This document shows, piece by piece, positions 41,759-50,708 of a stretch of 54,882 nt of DNA. The stretch covers positions 1 to 54,882 of the forward strand of contig CAZITO010000007.1 of assembly GCA_964542225.1 (NCBI GenBank). Direction: 5' to 3'. The notes under the pieces were generated by a model. That model saw nothing but the letters and a program-made list of their open reading frames with translations, made no database searches and was not told the DNA's origin. Position 1 is the first letter of the stretch; every line of letters begins with the position of its first letter. Origin of the DNA: Scybalousia_A sp964542225. GTDB taxonomy: Bacteria; Bacteroidota; Bacteroidia; Bacteroidales; P3. The translations under genes and the position numbers were made by a program.

Positions 41759-43318
41759 TTACAATGGAATATTATCATGTTTTTTCATAGGGTTGCTATC
41801 TTTCTTGGTAGCCAAAGCCTGCAAGGCTCTAATCACACGAAAACGAGTATTTCTTGGCTCTATAACATCGTCTATATAACCATATTTTGCGGCATTGTAA
41901 GGATTTGCAAACTTATCGTTGTACTCTTGCTCTTTCTCCGCCAAGAATTTTGCTTTTTCCTGCTCGTCCTCCATTGTTTTTAATACACTGCCATAAAGAA
42001 TAGCCGCTGCGCCAGAGGCTCCCATAACCGCTACTTGAGCAGTTGGCCAAGCATAATTGATATCGCCCCTAAGTTGTTTGGAAGACATTACATCGTGTGC
42101 TCCTCCGTATGATTTTCTAAGCGTTACTGTAACCTTAGGCACTGTAGCCTCTCCATAAGCAAACAACAATTTTGCTCCATTGGTTATAATACCATTGTAT
42201 TCTTGTCCTGTTCCACAAAGGAAGCCCGGCACATCCACCAAAGTTACGATAGGAATATTGAATGCATCACAAAAACGCACAAACCTTGCTCCCTTTCGAG
42301 ATGAATTAATATCCAAAACTCCTGCCATAAATTTTGGTTGGTTGGCAACTATACCTACGCTTGCACCATTGAAACGAGCAAAACCTACAACTATATTTTG
42401 AGCATACTTTTCATGTACTTCAAAGAAATCTCCGTCATCAACTATTGCAGTTATAACATCTTTTACATCGTATGGCTTATTTGGATTATCCGGCATTATG
42501 GAATTAAGGCTGTCTTCCAATCTGTCTATAGGGTCAGTGCAATTGACTAAAGGAGCCTCTTCCAAATTGTTGGAAGGTATAAAGGAAACAAGTTTTCTTA
42601 TCATTTGTATTCCTTCTTGCTCTGTCTCAGAAACAAAATGAGCCACACCGCTTTTTGTGGCATGCACCATTGCACCTCCAAGATTGGCATCAGTTACATC
42701 CTCTCCCGTAACGGTTTTTACAACCTTAGGGCCTGTAACAAACATATAAGAATTTTCCTTACTCATAAGAATAAAGTCGGTCAAAGCAGGTGAATAAACT
42801 GCTCCTCCGGCGCAAGGACCAAAAACAGCCGAAATTTGAGGCACAACACCAGAGGCAAGAATATTTCTTTCAAATATTTCTGCATAGCCGGCAAGGGAAT
42901 TGACTCCTTCTTGTATTCTGGCTCCACCCGAATCATTCAATCCTATAACAGGTGCGCCCACTTTCATTGCTTGGTCCATAACCTTGCAAATTTTCTTTGC
43001 AAAAGTCTCACTCAAAGAACCTCCGTAGGCTGTAAAATCTTGCGAAAATACATACACCAAACGACCGTCAATAGTACCATAACCTGTAACAACACCATCG
43101 GTCAGAATTTCTTTTTTTTCCATTCCAAAATTGGTACAACGATGTGTTACAAACATATCAAACTCTTCAAAACTACCCTCATCCAAAAGCAAATCTATAC
43201 GCTCTCTTGCCGTAAGTTTGCCTTTTGAATGTTGTTTATCTATTCCCTTTTGCCCACCGCCAAGACGAGCTTGGGCTCTAAGGTCTAACAATTGTTTTAT
43301 TTTTTCTTCAAAAGCCAT
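41759..43318 (-). CDS. mmdA: Methylmalonyl-CoA decarboxylase subunit alpha (acyl-CoA carboxyltransferase)
   Basis: A 519-residue carboxyltransferase that moves the carboxyl group from methylmalonyl-CoA to the biotin carrier, giving propionyl-CoA. Two crotonase-like halves: N-terminal GKLTARERIDLLLDEGSFEE, GLNDSGGARIQEGVNSLAGY (acyl-CoA site), FGPCAGGAVYSPALTDFILM; C-terminal IVANQPKFMAGVLDINSSRK, VTLVDVPGFLCGTGQEYNGI, VTLRKSYGGAHDVMSSK and PTAQVAVMGASGAAAILYGS. Propionyl-CoA carboxylase beta chain is the close alternative; the adjacent Na+ pump and epimerase favour the decarboxylase. Starts 54 bases after mce. Confidence 0.93.
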   Translation of the reverse strand: MAFEEKIKQLLDLRAQARLGGGQKGIDKQHSKGKLTARERIDLLLDEGSFEEFDMFVTHRCTNFGMEKKEILTDGVVTGYGTIDGRLVYVFSQDFTAYGGSLSETFAKKICKVMDQAMKVGAPVIGLNDSGGARIQEGVNSLAGYAEIFERNILASGVVPQISAVFGPCAGGAVYSPALTDFILMSKENSYMFVTGPKVVKTVTGEDVTDANLGGAMVHATKSGVAHFVSETEQEGIQMIRKLVSFIPSNNLEEAPLVNCTDPIDRLEDSLNSIMPDNPNKPYDVKDVITAIVDDGDFFEVHEKYAQNIVVGFARFNGASVGIVANQPKFMAGVLDINSSRKGARFVRFCDAFNIPIVTLVDVPGFLCGTGQEYNGIITNGAKLLFAYGEATVPKVTVTLRKSYGGAHDVMSSKQLRGDINYAWPTAQVAVMGASGAAAILYGSVLKTMEDEQEKAKFLAEKEQEYNDKFANPYNAAKYGYIDDVIEPRNTRFRVIRALQALATKKDSNPMKKHDNIPL

Positions 43319-43372
43319 TTTATTTTTATTTATAAGTGTTTATACATTATTTACCGCGAGTTTTAATAGATT

Positions 43373-43774
43373 TTATTCACAACAAAACTCTGTCAATACT
43401 CCTAATGTAGATTTTGGGTGAAGGAAGCCTATGTTTAGATTTTCAGCTCCTTTTCTTGCTTGCTTGTCTATCAAACGTACACCTTTTTCCTCAGCCTCTT
43501 TAAGTGCTTGATTGGTATCCTCCATTTTGAAAGCAATATGATGCACGCCTTGTCCCTTATTGGCGATAAACTTAGCTATTGTACTTTCTTCGCTCGTTGC
43601 TTCCAAAAGTTCTATTTTTACTTCTCCAATCTTAAAAAACGCTGTTCTTACTTTTTGGTCTGCTACCTCTTCTATATTGTAGCATTTCAATCCCATAACG
43701 TTCTCCCAGTACTTGATAGCCTCATCCAAATTGGCTACTGCAATACCAATGTGTTCAATTTTTGAAGGTGTCAT
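43373..43774 (-). CDS. mce: Methylmalonyl-CoA epimerase
   Basis: Interconverts (R)- and (S)-methylmalonyl-CoA, linking methylmalonyl-CoA mutase to the decarboxylase. 133 residues, vicinal-oxygen-chelate fold with two beta-alpha-beta-beta modules: SKIEHIGIAVANLDEAIKYW with metal ligand His8, ATSEESTIAKFIANKGQGVH with HHIAFKM, and terminal TEFCCE with the Glu ligand. It starts the propionate operon; the DUF4837 gene ends 45 bases upstream and may share the transcript. Confidence 0.95.
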   Translation of the reverse strand: MTPSKIEHIGIAVANLDEAIKYWENVMGLKCYNIEEVADQKVRTAFFKIGEVKIELLEATSEESTIAKFIANKGQGVHHIAFKMEDTNQALKEAEEKGVRLIDKQARKGAENLNIGFLHPKSTLGVLTEFCCE

Positions 43775-43819
43775 AATTTTTTTTATTTTTAAATTGTTAA
43801 TATATTTTCTATTATCAAA

Positions 43820-44821
43820 TTATTGTCTTTTAATACTATAAACAATGCTTTCCAATTGCATCAAATAATCTCTCTTTGCTTTGTTGGGGTTATATAGGAA
43901 ACAATCTATCATCACAAAATTTTTGTTTTTCTCATCCCTAAAAACATAATTTAAGAAAGGTCCTCCCATAAAATCGCCAAACAATCGCCAAAGCCCCCTT
44001 GTTTCTATCATAACATAGTCACCAACTTTTACAGTATCCCTATATAAGCCCGTCCTCATCTCTGTACCCATATAGGAGTTTTTGACACTGCCGGGAATAA
44101 AAGCCTTACCCAAAGAATCCCTGAGTTCTGTAACCTTTGTTTCTGAAAACAAATTATCTGAAGTATATGGTTTTTTGTAAATCATTACATTAAAACTCTC
44201 TTTCTGGGTTTCTTTCCTTATCCAAAAAAAATTGTCGGTATGTTTGGCAAGATAATAGCCCGATGAAAAAGTCAAAGCAAAATCAAACGTTTTCCTTATC
44301 TGCTGAGTAAGTTCCACGTTTTCATCTCTTTTAAAGGCATTGTAAATCCTTATGTGTTCATTTTTACGAAATTGATATTTTATCGTATTGGCATAAGCGT
44401 TAAGTATGGAATAAAGGCTGTCCATATTATCCACTTTTATTTCAAAAATAGCCTGAGGATAAACTCTTTTATTTATAGCCTGTTTTATAGTGTTGTTATT
44501 TCCTGCTTGTTTGTTTATTATCAATACATTTCTGTGTTTTTTGAACATATCGGAATTATAATATTGAGCAGGGGTCATTTGTACCAAATCAAAATATGGT
44601 TCTTTCTGAGGCAAACCCTCTTGGGCTTTTTCAAAAATCATACCTACCGAATCTTTTAACGACTGAGTATAAAGAGAATCGGGTATTACAAACAGCATTT
44701 CCAAAGTTTTTCCCCCGGAGGAAGGCAATCCATGTGTCAGTTCATCTTCTTTTGTCGGTTTGTGCTTGCATGCCGAAAATAATAAGGCAAACAATATCAC
44801 AAAAACATAGCATCTTTTCAT
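43820..44821 (-). CDS. DUF4837 family lipoprotein
   Basis: A 333-residue lipoprotein. Signal peptide with lipobox LLFSAC, lipid-anchored Cys18. The mature part has two similar alpha/beta halves (TLEMLFVIPDSLYTQSLKDS at the start; FNVMIYKKPYTSDNLFSETK, YVMIETRGLWRLFGDFMGGP and FVMIDCFLYNPNKAKRDYLM later), characteristic of DUF4837, a Bacteroidota-specific family of unknown role. It has a consensus promoter (TTTG-N19-TAATTTTG) and precedes mce on the same strand. Confidence 0.85.
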   Translation of the reverse strand: MKRCYVFVILFALLFSACKHKPTKEDELTHGLPSSGGKTLEMLFVIPDSLYTQSLKDSVGMIFEKAQEGLPQKEPYFDLVQMTPAQYYNSDMFKKHRNVLIINKQAGNNNTIKQAINKRVYPQAIFEIKVDNMDSLYSILNAYANTIKYQFRKNEHIRIYNAFKRDENVELTQQIRKTFDFALTFSSGYYLAKHTDNFFWIRKETQKESFNVMIYKKPYTSDNLFSETKVTELRDSLGKAFIPGSVKNSYMGTEMRTGLYRDTVKVGDYVMIETRGLWRLFGDFMGGPFLNYVFRDEKNKNFVMIDCFLYNPNKAKRDYLMQLESIVYSIKRQ

Positions 44822-44852
44822 AAAACAAAAACATTACTTTTTCTCTAAGTCG

Positions 44853-44883
44853 CAAAATTACAAATAAAACCTTATATTGCAAA
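44853..44883 (-). promoter_or_regulatory. Promoter TTTG-N19-TAATTTTG for the DUF4837 gene
   Basis: -7 TAATTTTG at 44853-44860 and -33 TTTG at 44880-44883, spacing 19; ATG 32 bases downstream at 44821. Possibly also drives the mce-mmd operon, which has no exact box of its own. Confidence 0.65.
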
Positions 44884-45081
44884 AACAAATCAGATTTATT
44901 TCTCTTTATTTTAACATTAACTTTTTGTAAGAAAACAAAAGTAAAAAAACAGTTAGCATAAGTTGAAAGAGGATAGAGCGATTAAAATTTATCATACGCT
45001 TTTACCTACTTACAATCTATGCTAACCTATAAATTATTATGAAACTTTTATATAGTGGCAACCGTAACTTATAAAAAACAT

Positions 45082-46932
45082 TTACTCTACCGTTACCGAT
45101 TTGGCAAGATTACGAGGTTTGTCCACATCTCTTCCTTTGGCAACAGCTATGTAGTAGGACAAAAGTTGCAAAGGAATAACCGACAATATCGGAGATAGAC
45201 ATTCCTCTGTTGCAGGTATTTCTATGCAATAGTCGGTTTGTTTTTTTATTTCCGTATCGCCTTCGGTCACTATGGCTATAATTCTACCCTTTCTTGCTTT
45301 TACTTCTTGTACGTTGGACAATATTTTGTTATACAAATGATAATGAGGAGCAACCACCACTATAGGCATTTCCTCGTCTATAAGTGCTATAGGACCATGC
45401 TTCATTTCGGCTGCAGGATACCCCTCGGCGTGTATATAGGAAATTTCTTTTAATTTCAATGCTCCTTCCATTGCTACGGGATAATTGTAACCTCTGCCAA
45501 GGTAAAGGAAATTTTTTGCGTATGTGAATATTTTTGACATTTCCTTTATTTCGTCCTTTTTCTCAAATATCTTTTCTATCTTTGATTCTATGTTGCAAAG
45601 TTCGGTTACTATCCTATGATAATCTTCGTCTGAAATGTTTTTCATCTTCTTTGCCAAAGACAAAGCCATCATAACCAAAACACAAACCTGAGTGGTAAAA
45701 GCCTTGGTTGAAGCCACACCTATTTCCGGCCCTGCGTGAGTATAAGTACCCGAGTCTGTCAATCTTGCCACAGAAGAGCCGACAACATTGCATATTCCAT
45801 AAATAAAAGCACCTTGTTTTTTTGCTAACTCCATAGCCGCTATTGTGTCCGCAGTTTCTCCCGACTGAGAAATAGCAATAAATACATCATCAGGGTAAAT
45901 AACAGGATTTCTATACCTAAACTCCGAAGCAACTTCCACCTCTACGGGTATTCTACACAAAGACTCAAACAAATACTTGCCTATCAAACCAGCATGCCAA
46001 GAAGTACCGCAAGCCGAGATAATGATTCGTCTTGCTTTCATAAAGACATCTCCATACTCCTGTATGCCATTTAGAATTATTTCCTTTTTCTCTCTTTGTA
46101 ATCTGCCATTCATACAAAGGCTCAAACTCTTTGGCTGCTCAAATATTTCTTTAAGCATAAAGTGGTCAAAACCTCCTTTTTCTATATCCTCCAAAGAGAG
46201 TTGTATTTGTTGTATTTCGGGCTTAATTTTTTGTTGCCTATCTCCCAAACAACAAATTTCTATTTCCTTGCCTCTTTCTATCTTAATCACCTGACCATCC
46301 TTAGGATAAATAACATTTTTGGTAAATTCCACTATAGCAGAAGCGTCCGAACCAAGCAAAAACTCATCTTGTCCAACACCTATAATCAAAGGGGAAGACA
46401 TTTTTGAAGTTATTATTGTGTTGGGGTTGTTTTTTTCTATTACTCCTATGGAATAGGCACCCGTTACTTGCAACAAAGCCTGATAAACAGCATCATATAA
46501 TACAAGTTTATGCTCTTGCATCATGTATTCTATCAATTGACACAAAACCTCGGTATCGGTTTCCGATTTAAAAGTATATCCTTTGCCGATAAGAAATGTT
46601 TTGAGTGTAAGATAATTTTCTATAATACCATTATGAATCAAAGCAATATTTTTACTTTGAGAATAATGAGGGTGAGCATTCTTATCACTTGGCTCTCCAT
46701 GAGTAGCCCAACGAGTATGAGCAATGCCGACCGTACCACTAACATCCTTGCCCGCACAAAAGGCTTCCAAATCAGCCACTTTACCTTTTGTCTTATAGAC
46801 ATTTAATTCACCCTCACTATCGACAAGAGCCACTCCTGCCGAGTCGTAGCCTCTATATTCCAATCTGTGCAATCCCTTTATAAGAATGGGAAATGCTTGT
46901 TTTTTTCCCAAATATCCAACTATTCCACACAT
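45082..46932 (-). CDS. glmS: Glutamine:fructose-6-phosphate aminotransferase (isomerizing)
   Basis: Makes glucosamine-6-phosphate, the first committed step to UDP-GlcNAc. 616 residues. N-terminal glutaminase with catalytic Cys2 (MCGIVGYLGKK), HRLEYRGYDSAG, IAHTRWATHGEPSDKNAHPH; two SIS sugar-isomerase domains from about 290 (IISACGTSWHAGLIGKYLFE; FLYLGRGYNYPVAMEGALKL, EISYIHAEGYPAAEMKHGPI); C-terminal PRNLAKSVTVE with the usual VTVE end. Single gene with a promoter box at 47044-47051 and a leader of about 105 bases. No ribozyme-type glmS element was seen. Confidence 0.96.
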   Translation of the reverse strand: MCGIVGYLGKKQAFPILIKGLHRLEYRGYDSAGVALVDSEGELNVYKTKGKVADLEAFCAGKDVSGTVGIAHTRWATHGEPSDKNAHPHYSQSKNIALIHNGIIENYLTLKTFLIGKGYTFKSETDTEVLCQLIEYMMQEHKLVLYDAVYQALLQVTGAYSIGVIEKNNPNTIITSKMSSPLIIGVGQDEFLLGSDASAIVEFTKNVIYPKDGQVIKIERGKEIEICCLGDRQQKIKPEIQQIQLSLEDIEKGGFDHFMLKEIFEQPKSLSLCMNGRLQREKKEIILNGIQEYGDVFMKARRIIISACGTSWHAGLIGKYLFESLCRIPVEVEVASEFRYRNPVIYPDDVFIAISQSGETADTIAAMELAKKQGAFIYGICNVVGSSVARLTDSGTYTHAGPEIGVASTKAFTTQVCVLVMMALSLAKKMKNISDEDYHRIVTELCNIESKIEKIFEKKDEIKEMSKIFTYAKNFLYLGRGYNYPVAMEGALKLKEISYIHAEGYPAAEMKHGPIALIDEEMPIVVVAPHYHLYNKILSNVQEVKARKGRIIAIVTEGDTEIKKQTDYCIEIPATEECLSPILSVIPLQLLSYYIAVAKGRDVDKPRNLAKSVTVE

Positions 46933-47004
46933 AATTAATCCTTATTGTATTTTTTTATTCCGTTACTTTTATTTTTTTGATACCATCCATAAACCCATTT
47001 TTGA

Positions 47005-47051
47005 CTATATACTCCAACTCATATAATTCAAAAATACGAATTACAAAATTA
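47005..47051 (-). promoter_or_regulatory. glmS promoter box and leader with two short uORFs
   Basis: -7 TAATTTTG at 47044-47051. The leader to the ATG at 46932 contains two very short frames: MSWSI (47022-47005) and MGLWMVSKK (46998-46969). Whether they are translated is unknown. The 46933-47100 gap is otherwise AT-rich. Confidence 0.4.
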
Positions 47052-47091
47052 TAAAAAATTTTAAGGTATTCATATTGTTTTAAGAAAATAT

Positions 47092-47153
47092 TCAAAAAAA
47101 AGAGAGGGACACTCTCTTTAGGTGGTTGATGAATTTACGAGTGTCCCATCTCT
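47092..47153 (-). terminator. Terminator of the efflux operon
   Basis: Stem AGAGAGGGACACTC (47101-47114) with GAGTGTCCCATCTCT (47139-47153), one unpaired base, loop 24; on the minus strand eight T follow. It stops the tetR-to-PII-like operon, about 80 bases past its last stop. The 47154-47232 stretch holds nothing recognisable. Confidence 0.8.
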
Positions 47154-47232
47154 AAAAAAAACAACAATTATGAAAACGAATTAGATTGCATATCACATCG
47201 GAAGTAAGATGATGCAATACACAACTTTCTCT

Positions 47233-47523
47233 TTATACATCTACTATATTCCAAAAGAATACTCGTAGACCTTGCTCTGGAGCATCATTGTCCAAACTTT
47301 CTATTCTTTGTCTCAACATAGGAGCAACACTATCTTCCACTATACACAATGTCGCCATATTCTTGCTCGGCCAAGCGTGTGAGCCAAGATGTGGCTCACC
47401 CGTCTTTGTACCTTTACCTTTAACGTCATCCCATTTGGTATAACCTCTTATATTCAACTTATGAAGAATTTGCTCTACCTCATCAACAAATGCCTGATTA
47501 TATACTAAAAACGCTGCTTTCAT
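47233..47523 (-). CDS. PII-like signalling protein linked to an efflux pump (PII-NG type)
   Basis: A 96-residue protein of the PII/CutA-like ferredoxin-fold superfamily: strand KAAFLVYNQAFVDEVEQILH, T-loop-like region IRGYTKWDDVKGKGTKTGEP, GSHAWPSKNMATLCIVED and a final helix-strand (MLRQRIESLDND, GLRVFFWNIVDV). Canonical PII proteins have 112 residues and a uridylylated Tyr51; neither that nor the usual nucleotide-binding B-loop is clear. Its ATG overlaps the RND pump stop by one base (TAATG), so it is coupled to the pump. PII proteins of the group called PII-NG are known next to heavy-metal efflux genes, which supports the assignment; ligand unknown. Confidence 0.72.
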   Translation of the reverse strand: MKAAFLVYNQAFVDEVEQILHKLNIRGYTKWDDVKGKGTKTGEPHLGSHAWPSKNMATLCIVEDSVAPMLRQRIESLDNDAPEQGLRVFFWNIVDV

Positions 47524-50500
47524 TATACTTTCTCCTTTATAAGTTTGTTTTTCAAATTCTTTCTTTGCTTGTTCAATTTGCTTGCGGCAAACGAACCATA
47601 AATAGTAGGTATAAGAACCAAGGTTACAAGTGTGGATATGGTCAAACCAAACACGATAACTATACCCATAGGTTGCCACAATTCACTACCCTCTCCTATT
47701 CCAAGAGCCATAGGCAACATACCTAAAACCGTGGTCGCGGTTGTCATAAGTACGGGACGCAAACGCGACTTTCCTCCAAGTACTATGGCGTTAATGATAC
47801 TCATACCTCTTTCTCTATTCAAATTAATGTAATCAACAAGAACTATACCATTTTTTACCACTATACCTATCAACATTATTGCTCCTATCAAAGACATCAT
47901 ATTAAGAGTACCGCCTGTTATCCACAATCCAAGGAACATACCCGTCAAAGCAAACGGCACGGAAAACATTATAATGAACGGAGAACGGAAAGACTCAAAC
48001 TGACCAGCCATAACAGAATAAACTAATATTAAGATAATTACGCCCAAAAGACCTATATCTCCAAAACTATCCTGTTGGTCTTCTATACTACCGCCCAATT
48101 CTATGGCAATATTGGAAGGAATACTTAATTCTTGAGTTACTTTGTCTATTTCGGCCTTTGCCTTGTCTATGGTCGTACCTGACAAAGTGGCAGTAACCTT
48201 CACTATACGCTCTCTGTCTTGTCTTTCTATCTGAGGAGGAGCAAATTTTTCTACAACCTTTGCCACTTCCTTTAACTTGATAGCCTTGCCCGTAGAACCA
48301 TATAGGGTAATGTTTTCTATATCGTCTATGTTTTTACGAAATTCCTCAGCATAGCGTACCTTTATCTTGTATTCATCACCATCCTCTCTAAACAAAGAGG
48401 CTGTCATTCCATTCATACGATTGCGGACAAAAGAAGAAGCGGTTGATACGCTCAAACCATTTTCGGCAAGTTTTTCCCTATCAAACTCCAAGTTAAACTG
48501 AGGTGTATAGTCTTTACGTGATATGGTAATATCTTTCAAGCCTTTTACCTTGGAAAGTTTTTCTTTGTATTGGTTTGCAAGTTTGGTTGTTGTTTCAAAA
48601 TCATAACCCAATATTTGTACCTCCATGGTAGAACCTCCGGTCATACCGCCTTGTTGACCTCCGGCTGTAACAGTATATTTTGCAACCTCAGGATAAGACT
48701 CTATTTCATCCCTCATTATATCAGACATCTGATAAATAGTCCTATCTCTGTCTGCAATATCTACAAACTTCATACGGAAAGAAATATAATTATCTCCTGT
48801 GGTTTGCATCAAAGAATAAGCGTTGTCCTCATCATCAGAAGGAGTACCTACGGTATAGGTCATATTCTTCATTTCAGGGAATGTTTTCCTTGCATAACTA
48901 TAAAAACGCTCTGCTATTTGTTTGCTTCTTTCCACACTTGCTCCGGCAGGAAGTTCTATACTACCGCTTATTTGAGCATTATCTGAGGCTGGGACAAAGT
49001 CCGTACCTATAAACTTAATCAATACCAACGAAAGAGCGAAAATTGCAAATGCCATGATTATGGTACTTGGTTTGTGTCTGACGCACCAAGAAAGAATCTT
49101 TTCATATACGTTGTCCAAAGCATCCAATTGACGCTGAATAGCATCACGCAATTTTGTAAGGAAATTTACTTTTTTAACAGCAGAGTCTTCCTTTTTAATG
49201 TTTTTGCGTTTATAGATAATGGAGCAAAGCATAGGGGTAAGGGTCAAGGCACATATAATGGATACCACCATAATTATACACATCATCCAACCCAACTGCT
49301 TAAACATAATACCTGCCATACCACTAAGCATAGTGAATGGGAAGAAAACGGCTATCAAAGTCAAAGTGGAGGCAACAACGGCGGTTGCAACCTCATTTGT
49401 TCCATATATAGCAGCCTCTCTCGGTGCGGCACCTCTTTCTATATGTTTGGTAACGTTTTCCATTACCACTATGGCATCGTCCACCACCATACCAATGGAA
49501 ATGGTCAAAGCAGACATTGAAATAATATTAAGCGTATTGCCCGAAGCAAACAGATAAATAAACGCTCCTATCAAGGAGACAGGTATTGTGATAATAACTA
49601 TCAAAGCCGCTCTCCATTGTCCAAGGAAGTACATAATAACGGCAATGACAAATACAAAAGCAAGAATAATCGTCTCCTTCAATGAGTTAATGGAGTTAAT
49701 AATGTTATCCGTAGAATTCATTACCTCTGTTATGTTAATATCAGAAGGCAAATTCTTTTTAATAGACGGCATTGCCGCGTTTATCTTGTTCATAATGTCA
49801 ACAGAATTTGCTCCATTTTGCTTGGAAACAACCACTGTTGCACCTCTCTTGCCATTTACATAACTTTCCTGTACTTTTTCTTGCAAAGAATCTCTTACCG
49901 TTGCAACGTCTCTCAAATACACAGGCTTATTACCAACAGAAGATACCACTATATCATTCAAAGGTTCGCTTTCCTTATATTCGCCCTCTATACGCAAGGT
50001 ATAAGACTCATTACCAATGTAAAATCTACCCGAAGGGGTATTTAAGTTTTCTGAAGCGATTCTGCCACCGATAGACTCTACCGTTAGGTTGTACGCCTCC
50101 ATTTTTTGAGGGTCAACAAGGGCAACAATTTCTCTTTGAGGAGCACCTGAAATAGAAACCGAACCCACTCCTTTTATTCTCTGCAAAGGATTTGAAAAAT
50201 TGTCATCCAATATTTTGTAAAGTCCTGCCATACTTTCTTTTGCATCCACCGAATAAATAACTACCGGCATCATGGAGGTAGACAATTTGAATATCATAGG
50301 AGACGAAGCACCATCGGGCAAACTCATTTTTATCATCTCCAACTTATCTCGCATATCATTAACTCCGGCATCCAAGTCAGTACCCCAGTTAAACTCAACA
50401 GTAACAATAGAAACATTGTCCTTGGAAGTGGAAGTTACCTGCTTTAAATCGTCCACAGTAGAAAGAGAGGACTCCAATATTTTTGTAACATTGGTCTCCA

Positions 50501-50675
50501 CATCCTCGGCACTCGCATTTGGATAGGAAACGATGACCATTGCCATATTCATATCAAAATCCGGCATCAGGTCTATGCTTAATTTACTATAGGAAAAGAT
50601 ACCCATTATCATCACTGCTATGAAAGCAATGGATACCAAAACAGGTCTCTTTACCGATGATTCATAAACACTCAT
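47523..50675 (-). CDS. RND efflux pump inner-membrane permease (HAE-1/AcrB type)
   Basis: A 1050-residue resistance-nodulation-division transporter driven by the proton gradient. Twelve membrane helices in two repeats with two large periplasmic loops. TM1 starts SVKRPVLVSIAFIAVMIMGI; TM4 has the proton-relay pair in SIGMVVDDAIVVMENV; GTDFVPASDNAQISGSIELP begins the second loop; FSVPFALTGMFLGLWITGGT, GAIMLIGIVVKNGIVLVDYI and VLMTTATTVLGMLPMALG are the second-half signatures. The Asp-Asp pair marks hydrophobe/drug pumps; heavy-metal pumps have a different TM4. Starts 33 bases after the adaptor gene. Confidence 0.94.
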   Translation of the reverse strand: MSVYESSVKRPVLVSIAFIAVMIMGIFSYSKLSIDLMPDFDMNMAMVIVSYPNASAEDVETNVTKILESSLSTVDDLKQVTSTSKDNVSIVTVEFNWGTDLDAGVNDMRDKLEMIKMSLPDGASSPMIFKLSTSMMPVVIYSVDAKESMAGLYKILDDNFSNPLQRIKGVGSVSISGAPQREIVALVDPQKMEAYNLTVESIGGRIASENLNTPSGRFYIGNESYTLRIEGEYKESEPLNDIVVSSVGNKPVYLRDVATVRDSLQEKVQESYVNGKRGATVVVSKQNGANSVDIMNKINAAMPSIKKNLPSDINITEVMNSTDNIINSINSLKETIILAFVFVIAVIMYFLGQWRAALIVIITIPVSLIGAFIYLFASGNTLNIISMSALTISIGMVVDDAIVVMENVTKHIERGAAPREAAIYGTNEVATAVVASTLTLIAVFFPFTMLSGMAGIMFKQLGWMMCIIMVVSIICALTLTPMLCSIIYKRKNIKKEDSAVKKVNFLTKLRDAIQRQLDALDNVYEKILSWCVRHKPSTIIMAFAIFALSLVLIKFIGTDFVPASDNAQISGSIELPAGASVERSKQIAERFYSYARKTFPEMKNMTYTVGTPSDDEDNAYSLMQTTGDNYISFRMKFVDIADRDRTIYQMSDIMRDEIESYPEVAKYTVTAGGQQGGMTGGSTMEVQILGYDFETTTKLANQYKEKLSKVKGLKDITISRKDYTPQFNLEFDREKLAENGLSVSTASSFVRNRMNGMTASLFREDGDEYKIKVRYAEEFRKNIDDIENITLYGSTGKAIKLKEVAKVVEKFAPPQIERQDRERIVKVTATLSGTTIDKAKAEIDKVTQELSIPSNIAIELGGSIEDQQDSFGDIGLLGVIILILVYSVMAGQFESFRSPFIIMFSVPFALTGMFLGLWITGGTLNMMSLIGAIMLIGIVVKNGIVLVDYINLNRERGMSIINAIVLGGKSRLRPVLMTTATTVLGMLPMALGIGEGSELWQPMGIVIVFGLTISTLVTLVLIPTIYGSFAASKLNKQRKNLKNKLIKEKV

Positions 50676-50708
50676 TGTTATTATATTTTTATTTGTGTTA
50701 TTACTACT

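Noticed and set aside
47233..47679. Longer start for the PII-like protein at 47679
   Set aside because: The extension lies inside the RND pump gene; the ATG at 47523 with the TAATG overlap gives a family-length protein.
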